A stretch of 36,884 nt of DNA, from positions 1 through 36,884 of the forward strand of contig JAJVHZ010000005.1 in the NCBI GenBank assembly GCA_022072255.1. The letters run 5' to 3'. Below, in pieces: positions 9,759-18,327 of the stretch. The notes under the pieces are model-generated. The model was not told the DNA's origin and ran no database searches. It saw nothing but the letters and a program-made list of their open reading frames with translations. The translations under genes and the position numbers were made by a program. Within the stretch, counting starts at the first letter, position 1. Each line of letters opens with the position of its first letter. The stretch is from Gammaproteobacteria bacterium. Its GTDB lineage: Bacteria; Pseudomonadota; Gammaproteobacteria; JAJPIJ01.

Positions 9759-10349
9759 TCAGTTCCTCGACCCGGCGACGATGACCAGTGCGGGCCGAAT
9801 CAGCCGGTCATGCAGGCAATACCCCTTCTGTACCACCGTGACCACCGTGTTGGGCTCCGCATCGGCGGGCTGCACCGAGATGGCCTCGTGCAGTTCGGGG
9901 TTGAATTTCTCGCCCAGCGGATCCACCTCGACGACGCCGAGCTTTTCCATGGCCTGGGCGAAGGCCTTCCGCGTCAGGGCCATGCCCTCGCGCAGGGACT
10001 CGATGTCGGTCGCGCTCTCCGCGGCGGCCACCCCCAGGTCCATGCTGTCCTTCACCGGCAGCATCTCGACGATGAATTTCTCCTGGCCGTACTTGTGGGC
10101 GTTCTCGACGTCGCGGGCGCTGCGCTTGCGCACGTTTTCGGCCTCGGCCCGCGCCCGCATGAGATCGTTCAGGTAACCGTCCGCCTTGACCTGCAGGGTC
10201 TCGAGTTTTTGCATCAATTCCTCCACGCCCGCCGGTTCGGGGCCGGCGGAAATCTCAATGCCGTCATCGGGGCTGGCCATCTCGTCGGCGACCGCTTCGG
10301 CCGTCATCGCGTCTTTCTGCATCTCTGCGCTCTCGGATTTGGAACTCAT
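9759..10349 (-). CDS. grpE: Nucleotide exchange factor GrpE
   Basis: This encodes 196 residues if translation begins at the ATG at 10349. That start is preferred to the GTG at 10379 because AGGAGAGG lies 9 nt upstream of it. GrpE releases ADP from DnaK. The sequence shows an acidic, disordered N-terminus, then the long coiled-coil dimerisation helix (VEELMQKLETLQVKADGYLNDLMRARAEAENVRKR). The beta-wing domain ends with the family motif GEKFNPELHEAIS and VQKGYCLHDRLIRPALVIVA. It lies between hrcA and dnaK on the same strand. Confidence 0.97.
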   Translation of the reverse strand: MSSKSESAEMQKDAMTAEAVADEMASPDDGIEISAGPEPAGVEELMQKLETLQVKADGYLNDLMRARAEAENVRKRSARDVENAHKYGQEKFIVEMLPVKDSMDLGVAAAESATDIESLREGMALTRKAFAQAMEKLGVVEVDPLGEKFNPELHEAISVQPADAEPNTVVTVVQKGYCLHDRLIRPALVIVAGSRN

Positions 10350-10446
10350 TGCCTGCAGCCTCTCCTGCTGGGCGCTCACGGGCGCCCGTTCTCGTTACGC
10401 ATGCGCTCAGCCCGCGCGGTCCCGAAACCACGCCCGGCCTTCCGGA

Positions 10447-10474
10447 AGATGGGACCTAGGTCAGGGATTTCAAG
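10447..10474 (-). promoter_or_regulatory. Sigma-32-type heat-shock promoter for grpE-dnaK-dnaJ
   Basis: On the minus strand, CTTGAAA (10468-10474) is separated by 13 nt from TCCCATCT (10447-10454). The -35 is perfect and the -10 has one mismatch to CCCCATnT. The -35 box lies inside the last codons of hrcA, and the -10 just past its stop codon, about 98 bp before the grpE start. The internal heat-shock promoter is thus embedded at the 3' end of the repressor gene. Confidence 0.82.
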
Positions 10475-11523
10475 GCCGCGCCGAGCATCCGGGCGGTCAG
10501 GTCGACCAGCGGCACCACGCGCGAATAGGCCATGCGGGTGGGGCCGATGACCCCCAGCACCCCCAGGTTGCGCCCGCCCGTGCCGTAGGTGGAGGTCACC
10601 ACGCTGTAATCGCTCAGCACCTCGTAGCCGGATTCCTCGCCGATGAAGATCTGTACCCCGCTGGCGCCGATGGCCTGGTCGAGCAGGTGCAGGATGTCGC
10701 GCTTCTGGTTGAAGGCCTCGAAGACCTGGCGCAACTTCTCGATGTTCGACAGTTCGTCGATCGCCATGAGATTGGTATGGCCGGTCACCACGAACTCGTC
10801 GCCGGCGCGGCTCGAAACGAAGGTCTTCTCCGCCATCTCGATGGCGGTCTGCATCATCCGGTCCATCTCTGCCCGCGTGTTCGCCATCTCCCGCACCAAC
10901 CCCTCGCGCACCTGGTCGATCTCCCTGCCGGCGAAGGCCTGGTTGAGGTAATTCGCCGCCTGCTCCAGCTCCGAGGCGCCGTAGCTGCGCGCCGTGTGTA
11001 TGATGCGGTTCTGCACCTCCCGCTCGTTGACGACCAGGATGGCGAGGACGCGATTGTCGCTGAGGGGCAGGAACTCGACCTGGCGCAGCGACTGGTGATC
11101 CGGGCGCGGGACCATCACGATGCTGGCCAGCTTCGTGATCTCCGAGAGCATGTTCGAGGTACGGGCCAGCAGCACGCCGAGATCGGTCTGGCTGGCGATA
11201 TCCGCGTTCATGCGTTCGATATCGGTGGCGGTCGGCTCGCGAACCGCCATCATCGTGTCGACGAACAGCCGGTAGCCCGGCGCGGTCGGCACGCGTCCGG
11301 CCGAGGTGTGCGGCGAGCGGATGAGGCCCAGGTCCTCGAGGTCCGCCATGACGTTGCGGATGGTCGCCGGACTCAGGTCCAGACGCGAATCGCGGGCGAG
11401 CGTGCGCGAGCCGACGGGCTCGCCGTCGGCGATATATCGCTCCACCAACAGCTTGAAGAGCAACTGCCCGCGCTCCGAGAGCGCGACCGAGGGCGATTTG
11501 CGATGGATGGGCAGAGCCGTCAT
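10456..11523 (-). CDS. hrcA: Heat-inducible transcription repressor HrcA
   Basis: This 355-residue repressor binds CIRCE operators and loses activity on heat shock. The N-terminal winged helix is recognisable in LLFKLLVERYIADGEPVGSRTLARDSRLDLSPATIRNVMADLEDLGLI. The conserved SPHTSAGRVPTAPGYRLFVD block comes next. A GAF-like regulatory domain follows, with the late motif IGEESGYEVLSDYSVVTSTYG and GVIGPTRMAYSRVVPLVD at the end. Length is normal. It is first in the cluster, and a CIRCE element 14 bp upstream of its ATG indicates autorepression. Confidence 0.97.
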   Translation of the reverse strand: MTALPIHRKSPSVALSERGQLLFKLLVERYIADGEPVGSRTLARDSRLDLSPATIRNVMADLEDLGLIRSPHTSAGRVPTAPGYRLFVDTMMAVREPTATDIERMNADIASQTDLGVLLARTSNMLSEITKLASIVMVPRPDHQSLRQVEFLPLSDNRVLAILVVNEREVQNRIIHTARSYGASELEQAANYLNQAFAGREIDQVREGLVREMANTRAEMDRMMQTAIEMAEKTFVSSRAGDEFVVTGHTNLMAIDELSNIEKLRQVFEAFNQKRDILHLLDQAIGASGVQIFIGEESGYEVLSDYSVVTSTYGTGGRNLGVLGVIGPTRMAYSRVVPLVDLTARMLGAALKSLT

Positions 11524-11536
11524 GTGGTCATCGAAT

Positions 11537-11563
11537 CTAGCACTCTACCCTTGGGAGTGCAAA
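11537..11563 (-). promoter_or_regulatory. CIRCE operator (HrcA-binding inverted repeat)
   Basis: On the plus strand the arms read CTAGCACTC (11537-11545), a 9-nt spacer, and GAGTGCAAA (11555-11563). The consensus is TTAGCACTC-N9-GAGTGCTAA, so 16 of 18 arm positions match and the spacer is exact. It lies 14 bp upstream of the hrcA start and between the divergent hrcA and nadK genes. A weak sigma-70-like pair on the minus strand (TTGCAC, 17 nt, TAGATT) overlaps it, as expected for a repressor site. Confidence 0.93.
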
Positions 11564-11590
11564 GCCGCCCGCGACGTCCCCCGGCCGCGG

Positions 11591-11619
11591 TTGGCGGGCT
11601 GGAGTGAAAATGCTAACTT
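11591..11619 (+). promoter_or_regulatory. Candidate sigma-70 promoter for nadK-recN
   Basis: TTGGCG (11591-11596) is followed by a 17-nt spacer and TAACTT (11614-11619). The -10 is preceded by an extended-minus-10 TG at 11611-11612. Transcription would begin about 30 nt upstream of the ATG chosen for nadK. Both hexamers are only moderate matches. Confidence 0.4.
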
Positions 11620-11657
11620 GCCGTGAAAACATTCGCTTACCAGCACCGCGCCCGCAC

Positions 11658-12530
11658 ATGTTCAATCGCATCGGTCTGTTCGCCAAGAAGGGCGATCCCC
11701 AGGTCAAGCAGACCCTGGAGCGGCTGCTGGCCTGCCTGCAGGGACGCGGGGTGGACATCCTCCTCGATGACACCTGCGCCGCCCTGGTCGGAGACCTGGT
11801 CGCCCCACCGCCGGCCCCGCCGACAGCCGACGGCGGCCGCGAACTCGTGATCGTGGTCGGCGGCGACGGCACCATGTTGAGCGCGGCCCGCAACCTGTTC
11901 GAATTCGACGTGCCGCTGCTGGGCGTGAACCTGGGCCGGCTGGGCTTTCTTGCCGACCTGAGCCCCGCGGACATCCCCGTTGGCATCGAGGCGATACTCG
12001 ACGGCCGGTACACCGAGGAGCTGCGCATGTTGCTGCGCTGCGAGGTGATCCGCAACAGCGAGGTCGTGGCCACCAGCAATGCCTGCAACGATGCCGTCGT
12101 GCAGAAATCCAACACGGCACGGCTCATCAGCCTGAGCACCTACATCAACGGCCGCTTCCTGCACAGCCAGCGTTCCGACGGCCAGATCATCGCCACCCCG
12201 ACGGGCTCCACCGCCTACGCCCTCTCCGGCGGCGGACCGATCCTGCACCCGGCACTGGATGCGGTGGTGATCGTTCCCATCTGCCCGCACACCCTCACCC
12301 AACGCCCGATCGCGCTGGCGGGCAACAGCCGCATCGAGGTGCTGGTGAATACCCGCGAGCCGGACCGGGCGGAGTTCACCTGTGACGGTGAATCCATCTG
12401 CACCCTGCAGCCCGGCGATCGGGTGCACATCGTCAAGCACGAGCGCACCGTGCGGCTGCTGCACCCGGCGGGTCACGATCACTACGCGACCCTGCGCGCG
12501 AAGCTCAACTGGGGCACCGACCCCTGCTGA
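11658..12530 (+). CDS. nadK: NAD kinase
   Basis: This phosphorylates NAD to NADP with ATP or polyphosphate in the cytoplasm. Starting at the ATG at 11658 it is 290 residues and begins MFNRIGLFAKKGDP, the usual position of the first strand. A GTG at 11604 would add 18 poorly conserved residues. Neither start has a good Shine-Dalgarno sequence. The kinase motifs are clear: VVGGDGTMLSAARNL (GGDG), GVNLGRLGFLADL, and SNACNDAVVQK (the NE/D motif, here ND). The substrate loop SDGQIIATPTGSTAYALSGGGPILHP and PICPHTLTQRPI follow. recN begins 20 bp downstream on the same strand, a common proteobacterial arrangement. Confidence 0.97.
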   Translation: MFNRIGLFAKKGDPQVKQTLERLLACLQGRGVDILLDDTCAALVGDLVAPPPAPPTADGGRELVIVVGGDGTMLSAARNLFEFDVPLLGVNLGRLGFLADLSPADIPVGIEAILDGRYTEELRMLLRCEVIRNSEVVATSNACNDAVVQKSNTARLISLSTYINGRFLHSQRSDGQIIATPTGSTAYALSGGGPILHPALDAVVIVPICPHTLTQRPIALAGNSRIEVLVNTREPDRAEFTCDGESICTLQPGDRVHIVKHERTVRLLHPAGHDHYATLRAKLNWGTDPC

Positions 12531-12550
12531 GAATCCGGTCGGGCGACCTC

Positions 12551-14224
12551 GTGCTGCGCTACCTGCAAGTCAAGCATCTCGCGGTCATCGACGAGGTCGA
12601 ATTGGAGTTTGACGGCGGAATGACCGTTTTCACCGGCGAGACCGGCGCCGGCAAGTCGATACTGATCGAGGCCCTGGGGCTGGCCCTCGGTGACCGCGCC
12701 GAGAGCAGCATGGTGCGCGCAGGCTGCGAGCAGGCAAGCATTTCCGCGATCTTCGATCCGCTGCCTGACACCGCCTTCGCGACGCTGCTGGAGCAACACG
12801 GAATCGAGCGCGAGGAGGAACTGGTCATCAAGCGGCAGGTGGGCAGCGACGGGCGTTCGCGCGCCTTCGTCAACGGGTCGCCGGTACCCCTGACGGTCCT
12901 GCGCGCCATCGGCGAGCGGCTCGCGGACATCCACGGACAGCATGAGCATCATTCCCTGCTCCGCCGCGACGCGCAGCGGGGATTGCTCGACGAGTTCGGC
13001 CATCATGAGCAGCTGCTCGACGCCGTCGGCTCCGCCCATGCGCGTCTGCGAGTGCTGCAGCAGCGGCTCGTGCAGCTCGAGGGCGCCTCTGGCAACGCCG
13101 AAGGCGAGGCGGACCTGCTCCGCTACCAGGTCTCGGAGTTGAAGGCGCTGCAGCCGACCCCCGAGGGCATCGCGGCTCTGGAAGAGGAGCATCGCCGCCT
13201 CGCCAATGCCGGGCGCCTGGCCGAGGGATGCGGGCAGATCCTGGACCTCCTGAGCGATGCGGAGGACAACGCGCAGGTCATGGCGGATCGCGCCGCGCGC
13301 GAGGTCAACGCGCTCGCCCGTCTGGACGCGCGCTTCGCCGAGGTCGCGGCCATGCTGGAGGCCGCCTCGATACAGCTCGGCGAGGCGGCGCTGTGGCTGC
13401 GCCACTATGCCGGCGGGATGGATGCCGACCCCGAGCGCGTGGAACAGATCGAGCAGCGGCTCGCCGCGCTGCACGACCTCGCGCGCAAGCATCGCGTGCC
13501 CGCCCCGGAACTGCCGGCGCAACTGGCACGCCTCGAGCAGCGTCTGTATGAACTGGAGCACGGCGCGGAGCTGCGTGAGCAGGTGCGCCGCGACCTCGAG
13601 ACCGCACTGCAGGAGTACGACGAGGCGGCGACACGGCTGCACGAGGCGCGTGTGCAGACGGCGAAGAAGCTTGCCGCGGCGGTCACGCGCAACATGCACG
13701 AGCTCGGCATGCCGGGCGGCAAGTTCGCCGTCGGCGTGGAGTCCCCGGGCGCCGCCGCGCGCACCGCGCACGGCAGCGACCGCGTCGAGTTCGAGGTGAC
13801 GGCCAATCCCGGACAGCCGATGAGACCTCTCAACAAGGTGGCCTCGGGCGGCGAACTCTCGCGCATCAGCCTTGCCATCCAGGTGCTGAGCGCCAAGGGC
13901 AAGCGCGTTCCGTCATTCGTCTTCGACGAGGTGGACGTCGGCATCGGCGGCCGCGTGGCCGAGATTGTCGGACGAATGCTCCGGGATTTGGGCGGGGACG
14001 GCCAGGTGCTCTGCGTCACGCACCTGCCGCAGGTGGCGGCGCTGGGCCACCAGCACATTCGCATCGAGAAGGCCGTCGACGACGGTACCACCCGGATCGA
14101 GGCATCGTCGCTCGGGAGCGAGGCGCGAGTCGAGGAACTCGCGCGCATGCTGGGCGGAGTCACCATCACCAAGCAGACGGTCGCCCACGCGCGCGCGATG
14201 CTGGAGGCGTCCGCCACAGGCTAG
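12551..14224 (+). CDS. recN: DNA repair protein RecN
   Basis: This SMC-like ATPase of 557 residues binds double-strand breaks and supports recombinational repair. The start is a GTG giving LRYLQVKHLAVIDEVELEF. Walker A is GETGAGKSILIEAL (about residues 28-41). The middle is a long coiled coil rich in Glu, Ala, Arg and Leu. The ABC signature is ASGGELSRISLAIQVL, and Walker B is SFVFDEVDVGIGGRVA, followed by VLCVTHLPQVAALG. Length matches the family. It is probably co-transcribed with nadK. recN is often SOS-regulated elsewhere, but I see no clear LexA box directly upstream here. Confidence 0.97.
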   Translation: MLRYLQVKHLAVIDEVELEFDGGMTVFTGETGAGKSILIEALGLALGDRAESSMVRAGCEQASISAIFDPLPDTAFATLLEQHGIEREEELVIKRQVGSDGRSRAFVNGSPVPLTVLRAIGERLADIHGQHEHHSLLRRDAQRGLLDEFGHHEQLLDAVGSAHARLRVLQQRLVQLEGASGNAEGEADLLRYQVSELKALQPTPEGIAALEEEHRRLANAGRLAEGCGQILDLLSDAEDNAQVMADRAAREVNALARLDARFAEVAAMLEAASIQLGEAALWLRHYAGGMDADPERVEQIEQRLAALHDLARKHRVPAPELPAQLARLEQRLYELEHGAELREQVRRDLETALQEYDEAATRLHEARVQTAKKLAAAVTRNMHELGMPGGKFAVGVESPGAAARTAHGSDRVEFEVTANPGQPMRPLNKVASGGELSRISLAIQVLSAKGKRVPSFVFDEVDVGIGGRVAEIVGRMLRDLGGDGQVLCVTHLPQVAALGHQHIRIEKAVDDGTTRIEASSLGSEARVEELARMLGGVTITKQTVAHARAMLEASATG

Positions 14225-14270
14225 GCGGACGGGGGGTCCCAGGGCGGGTGGGGCGGGATCGGGATGGGGG

Positions 14271-14690
14271 TCAGTTCTTGCGGCTGGCGCACTGCCGGCA
14301 CTTGCCGTAAAGGACCAGCGAGTGCTCGATCAGCTCGAAGCCATAACGCCCGGCGATATCGCGCTGATGCTGCTCGATGACCTCGTCGACGAACTCCTCG
14401 ACCTTGCCGCACTGCATGCAGACGATGTGGTCATGATGCCGGCCGCGATTGATCTCGAAGACGGCCTGGCCGCTCTCGAAATTGTGGCGGCTGACCAGAC
14501 CGGCGGCCTCGAACTGGGTCAGAACGCGGTAGATGGTGGCGAGCCCGACGTCTTCCCCGTGATCCAGCAGCGCCTTGTAGACGTCCTCGGCCGTCATGTG
14601 GCGCGGGTCGGCCCGCTCCAGGATCTCCAGTATCCGAAGACGCGGCAGCGTCGCCTTCAGGCCGGCCCGCTTCAGCTCTTGTGAATCCAT
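14271..14690 (-). CDS. fur: Ferric uptake regulator Fur
   Basis: This 139-residue iron-responsive repressor starts with MDSQELKRAGLKATLPRLRIL. The winged helix is visible in MTAEDVYKALLDHGEDVGLATIYRVLTQFEAAGLV. The metal sites follow: the HHDHIVCMQCGKVEEF segment and the C-terminal CRQC pair. The reading frame is open further upstream, but the ATG at 14690 matches the family start. A possible -10 (TATACT on the minus strand, 14749-14754) sits about 60 bp before the ATG with a poor -35. It is divergent from bamE, a conserved proteobacterial arrangement. I found no convincing Fur box in the shared 221-bp region. Confidence 0.97.
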   Translation of the reverse strand: MDSQELKRAGLKATLPRLRILEILERADPRHMTAEDVYKALLDHGEDVGLATIYRVLTQFEAAGLVSRHNFESGQAVFEINRGRHHDHIVCMQCGKVEEFVDEVIEQHQRDIAGRYGFELIEHSLVLYGKCRQCASRKN

Positions 14691-14858
14691 AGTCGATCTT
14701 CTTCTGACCGCGATTGACCGGGGACAAGAATGTCTGGAATCGGTCTGCAGTATAGCGGAAATCGGCGGGGTGGGACCCTGTGGCGAGGCCCCGCGGCGAC
14801 GCCCGCCCGCGGGCACACCGAACCTGGATGCGGACTCGCGGTCACACTCAGCGTGGTC

Positions 14859-14887
14859 TTGAACATCCACGCGGGTTACCATACCGT
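14859..14887 (+). promoter_or_regulatory. Possible promoter of bamE
   Basis: TTGAAC (14859-14864), a 17-nt spacer and TACCGT (14882-14887) lie about 25 bp upstream of the bamE start. The -35 is a 4/6 match and the -10 only 3/6, so this is tentative. Confidence 0.3.
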
Positions 14888-14911
14888 CCCGAACTTCCCG
14901 TCTGTTCCCGC

Positions 14912-15907
14912 ATGCATCCGAAGAATTCGACCCCGACGTTCGCACTGGTCACGCTGACGCTTGCCCTGACCGCGGGCTGCAGCCGCACCGGCATACCCTC
15001 CCCGGCCGATCTGCCCATCGTCTACAAGATCGACGTGCAACAGGGCAACCTGGTGACGCAGGACATGCTCGCGCAACTCGAGCCCGGCATGGACAAGACG
15101 AAGGTGAAATACGTCATGGGCACCCCGCTGGTGACGGACACCTTCCACGCCGATCGTTGGGACTACATTTATACGATGCAGGAGCGTGGCGGCAGACGCA
15201 CCCAGCGGCGCGTATCGCTGTTCTTCACGGACGGCAAGCTCGCGCGCGTGGAGGGCAACGTCAAACCGGCAGCCGGCGCGATCGCGCCCAGCGCCGAGGC
15301 GCAGGCGACGACGGTGGAGGTGCCCGAGGCGGAAAAGTCGCTGGTCGAGAAGATGAAGGGCACGGTCAGCGGCGACGAGCAGGAGTCCGGCGGCAAGGCC
15401 GCTGCGACGGAGCCCGCCGCGACGGCCGCGGTCGACGGCGGCACCGCGGAATCCGTCGCCGCCGAGGTTGGGGGCGATCAGGGCGAAGCGGCGGGTGAGG
15501 GCAGTGAATTCGCGGTCGACAACGACGCGGCGGCGGGCAGGAGCGCGGAATCCGGCGGCGAGGCGGCGGCGCGCGGCGATCCGCTGCTACCGCGCTTCCA
15601 GGCCGAATCCGATCTCGAGAATGCCGTGCTCACCGACGAGGCGCCGCCGGCCGAACCGCCGGCCGTGGCCGCAGAGGCGGCGACCGGCGCGGATGCCACG
15701 ACCGAGGAGGGCGGCGGCGCCGCCGGTGGCAAGGGCGATACCGGCGCGGCGACGGAGGTGACCATTCCCGATGACGCCCCGAAACCGCCGAAGAAGGGAT
15801 TCTTCCGCCGGATACTGGAAAAGGTAGGCGTCGGCGACAATGAAGGCGGGGAATACGAATCCGCCGACCCGAAATACCGGGACCCGTCCGACCCCGAGAC
15901 GCAGTGA
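14912..15907 (+). CDS. bamE: BamE/OmlA (SmpA) lipoprotein with long low-complexity C-terminal tail
   Basis: BamE is an outer-membrane lipoprotein of the BAM complex that inserts beta-barrel proteins. The start at 14912 gives a lipoprotein signal ending in the lipobox LTAGC (Cys about residue 23). The BamE fold spans about residues 35-115: [20 protein letters not shown], then [21 protein letters not shown] and RWDYIYTMQ, ending in [15 protein letters not shown]. Typical BamE proteins stop soon after this. Here a further 200 or so residues rich in Ala, Glu, Gly, Asp and Thr follow, ending in a basic patch [16 protein letters not shown] and an acidic tail. The tail is probably disordered in the periplasm. 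It is divergent from fur. Confidence 0.92.
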   Translation: MHPKNSTPTFALVTLTLALTAGCSRTGIPSPADLPIVYKIDVQQGNLVTQDMLAQLEPGMDKTKVKYVMGTPLVTDTFHADRWDYIYTMQERGGRRTQRRVSLFFTDGKLARVEGNVKPAAGAIAPSAEAQATTVEVPEAEKSLVEKMKGTVSGDEQESGGKAAATEPAATAAVDGGTAESVAAEVGGDQGEAAGEGSEFAVDNDAAAGRSAESGGEAAARGDPLLPRFQAESDLENAVLTDEAPPAEPPAVAAEAATGADATTEEGGGAAGGKGDTGAATEVTIPDDAPKPPKKGFFRRILEKVGVGDNEGGEYESADPKYRDPSDPETQ

Positions 15908-16132
15908 CCCTGCCGAAGTTGCGCCCGTGCAACTTGCGGCGGCCCGATCTTCACCTTACGCCCTGATTTGTGGTGCCATTCGCATATTGCCTTCGAGAGA
16001 TTTTGCGACTATACAACTATCGTCCGGGCGATGATCGGCTTGTGGGGCCCGCCGTTCGGGCGTGAACGTCTGGGGGAGGGTTCGGATGTCACACGCTGCA
16101 TTGTTCGCCGGGCGCGCGTCAGCGGAGGCCGC

Positions 16133-17395
16133 ATGCGCCTGAGTCACGCCGAGCAGACCCATCTGGGTATCGGGATCCGCTCCCACGGCGCGGATAGCTG
16201 GCCGGAATTGTTCGCCTCGCTGCGCGAGCGCATTCCCGCCATCCGGCGCGCCGTCGGCGGCGACGCGGAACTCGGGTTGTGCCTGCAACTCCCCGCACTC
16301 GCCGCCTTCGAGCTCTATGACCCGGCGAACCTGGCCGACTTCCAGGGCTTCCTCGACGAGGAGGGTTGCTACGTTTTCAGTCTCGACGGACGCGCCTTCG
16401 GCGCACGCGGCATACCGGCCGACAGCCGTTGGGGCAACCAGTTCCCGGACTGGCGCGACATGCGGCGGCTGGCCTACACCAACGTCCTCGCCGACATCCT
16501 CGCCGAGCTGCTGCCGGAGGACGTGCCTTACGGCAGCATCAACACCCTGGCCGTCGCCGGCCGCGAGACGATCGAGATCAACGAGATACCGGCCGCCGCG
16601 CGCAACCTGATCCGGTTCGCCGCCTACCTCCACTTTCTGAAGCAGACCAATGGCAAGCACATCGCGCTTGCCCTCGAACCGACCCCCTGCTGCCTGCTGG
16701 AGACGGGGGCGGAAGCAGTGAAGTTCTTCCGCGACTATCTGTATTCACCGGTGGGCGTGGCGCATTTCGCCGGGGCGTCGGGGGTCGCGGCGGCGGAGGC
16801 CGACGAGCAGCTCCGGTCGCACCTCGGCCTGTGCGTGGACACCAGCCACGCGGCGGCCATGTACGAGTCCCCGGAGGCCTGCGTTGAACGTCTCCGTCGC
16901 GCGGGCATTCCGATCATGAAACTGCAGGTAGCCTCGGCACTGAGCACGCGCAATGCCGAGTTGACCCGCCGGCTGCCGGCGGCCGGAGAGCTGGCAGACA
17001 GCCCGGTCGTGCAGCGGCGGGGCGACGCCCTGCTTCGATTCCTGGACACCCGCACCGCATTCGCCGGACTGATCGAGGCGACCGATGACGACCGGGAGTG
17101 GCGCATTGCCTGCCACGCGCCGGTGTCGCAGGCGGAGGTGGCGCCGTTCGAGACCACGCAGCCGGTGACGCTGGGGTTCCTCACCATGCATGCGCGCGAT
17201 CCCCTCACCGGTCACATGGAGCTGGAGATCGACGGGACCTCCGACGGCAGATCGTTAGCGGCCACGCGCTATGCGCGCGAATTCGCCTGGACGCTCAATG
17301 CGATAGGCCAGCCTCGCCGCGCCTCCGGCGACCCTGCGGCAGAGACCCTGAAGGCGCGCCGCAAGAAGAGCCCGACCCTGCGGATTACCGGCTAG
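16133..17395 (+). CDS. EboE-like TIM-barrel protein (sugar phosphate isomerase-like), orphan
   Basis: This encodes 420 residues resembling EboE of the ebo (edb) clusters, whose members have xylose-isomerase-like TIM barrels and unclear catalytic roles. Those clusters are linked to export of metabolites such as scytonemin precursors. Supporting segments are LGIGIRSHGADSWPELFASL near the N-terminus, GCYVFSLDGRAFG, and FPDWRDMRRLAYTNVLADIL. They continue with LLPEDVPYGSINTLAV, LALEPTPCCLLET and LGLCVDTSHAAAMYESP, then IPIMKLQVASAL. The start at 16133 is set by GGAGG at 16124-16128, although the frame is open from 15968. No eboA, B, C, D or F neighbour is visible, so the gene stands alone. The assignment rests on remembered family patterns and is moderately confident. 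Confidence 0.7.
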   Translation: MRLSHAEQTHLGIGIRSHGADSWPELFASLRERIPAIRRAVGGDAELGLCLQLPALAAFELYDPANLADFQGFLDEEGCYVFSLDGRAFGARGIPADSRWGNQFPDWRDMRRLAYTNVLADILAELLPEDVPYGSINTLAVAGRETIEINEIPAAARNLIRFAAYLHFLKQTNGKHIALALEPTPCCLLETGAEAVKFFRDYLYSPVGVAHFAGASGVAAAEADEQLRSHLGLCVDTSHAAAMYESPEACVERLRRAGIPIMKLQVASALSTRNAELTRRLPAAGELADSPVVQRRGDALLRFLDTRTAFAGLIEATDDDREWRIACHAPVSQAEVAPFETTQPVTLGFLTMHARDPLTGHMELEIDGTSDGRSLAATRYAREFAWTLNAIGQPRRASGDPAAETLKARRKKSPTLRITG

Positions 17396-17408
17396 CGCTG
17401 CCGCGCGC

Positions 17409-17720
17409 TCACCTGCGGCCAGGCTGCGCCGCTCTTGCAGTCGCGCGCAACCGCCGCGCCTCCTTCGGATCCACGCGCAGGGGGCGGTAGACCTCGATCC
17501 GGTCACCCTCGCGCACCGCGTCCTCCAGCGCGCACAGCCTGCCGTGGATACCGACGCGATTCACCGCGAGATCCACGTCGGGAAACCGGTCGAGCAGGCC
17601 GGAGATCTCTATGGCCTCGCGCACGCTCGTTCCCGGCCTCACCTGTAGCGGGAGGCTGACCTGCTCCGCGGGCGTCGCGTAGACGACCTGCACCGCGATC
17701 CGCTCAGGCCTGGCAACCAT
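17409..17720 (-). CDS. rnfH: RnfH-family ubiquitin-like protein (RatB/UPF0125)
   Basis: This small protein of 103 residues has a beta-grasp fold. Family hallmarks are RIAVQVVYATPAEQVSLPLQV, then VREAIEISGLLDRFPDVDL, VNRVGIHGRL and REGDRIEVYRPLRVDPKEARR. It is usually encoded directly after ratA, as here: its start lies inside the ratA 3' end (17 bp overlap), indicating translational coupling. The biochemical role is unsettled. There is no visible Shine-Dalgarno sequence, consistent with coupling. Confidence 0.93.
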   Translation of the reverse strand: MVARPERIAVQVVYATPAEQVSLPLQVRPGTSVREAIEISGLLDRFPDVDLAVNRVGIHGRLCALEDAVREGDRIEVYRPLRVDPKEARRLRATARAAQPGRR

Positions 17721-18150
17721 ACAGGTCGCGGGCGCGGGCGCAGAAGGCGTCGATGAGCGAGCTGGAGATCGAGTGAAACGCCTTGCCGAAGGTCATTGCC
17801 AGCAGCCTGCTGCTGAACTCGAATTCCAGGTGGAGCGCCACGAGGCAGCCCTGCCGCGCCGCACCCACCGGTTCGAAGCTCCAGTGCCCGTGCAGGCGCC
17901 GGAACGGGCCGTCGACCAGTTGCATGTCGATGCGTTCGCCGTCGCGCAGCCGATTGCGCGTCGTGAAGGCCTGTCGTATGCCGCTGCGGGCGAGCGCCAC
18001 CCGCGCGGTCACGTCATGCTCCCCACGGGCCAGAAGCTTCACCTCGGTGCACCAGGGCAGAAACAGCGGATAGGACTCGATATCGGCGACCAGGGCGTAC
18101 ATCTGGCCGGCGGTGTACGGCACCATGGCGCTCTTCTGTATCTTCATCAT
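17704..18150 (-). CDS. ratA: RatA/COQ10-like START-domain protein
   Basis: This encodes 148 residues from the first of two adjacent ATGs (MMKIQKSAMVPY). The family is known both as ribosome-association toxin RatA in Escherichia coli and as the bacterial homologue of COQ10, a ubiquinone-binding protein. Conserved parts are YALVADIESYPLFLPWCTEVKLL, then VDGPFRRLHGHWSFEP and LHLEFEFSSRLLAMTFGKAFHSIS, ending with IDAFCARARDLYG. GGAGGAG lies unusually far (about 16 nt) from the ATG. Coupled to rnfH downstream. In many gammaproteobacteria smpB is the divergent neighbour. Here a large kinase gene sits between them. Confidence 0.93.
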   Translation of the reverse strand: MMKIQKSAMVPYTAGQMYALVADIESYPLFLPWCTEVKLLARGEHDVTARVALARSGIRQAFTTRNRLRDGERIDMQLVDGPFRRLHGHWSFEPVGAARQGCLVALHLEFEFSSRLLAMTFGKAFHSISSSLIDAFCARARDLYGCQA

Positions 18151-18327
18151 GACGCGGCGGTGAGTCTCCTCCGCGCCGATTGTCGGTGAAATCCACCCCA
18201 ATTCTCAATCGCACGGGCGAGCCCGGGGGCCCGAGCCGCCGCTCCTGCCGACCTAAAGCAACCGGCAGTCTTGCCGCTACTCCACGCAGGAACGCAAACG
18301 GCGTCGTTCCGCCCCCAGGAAGCCCGC

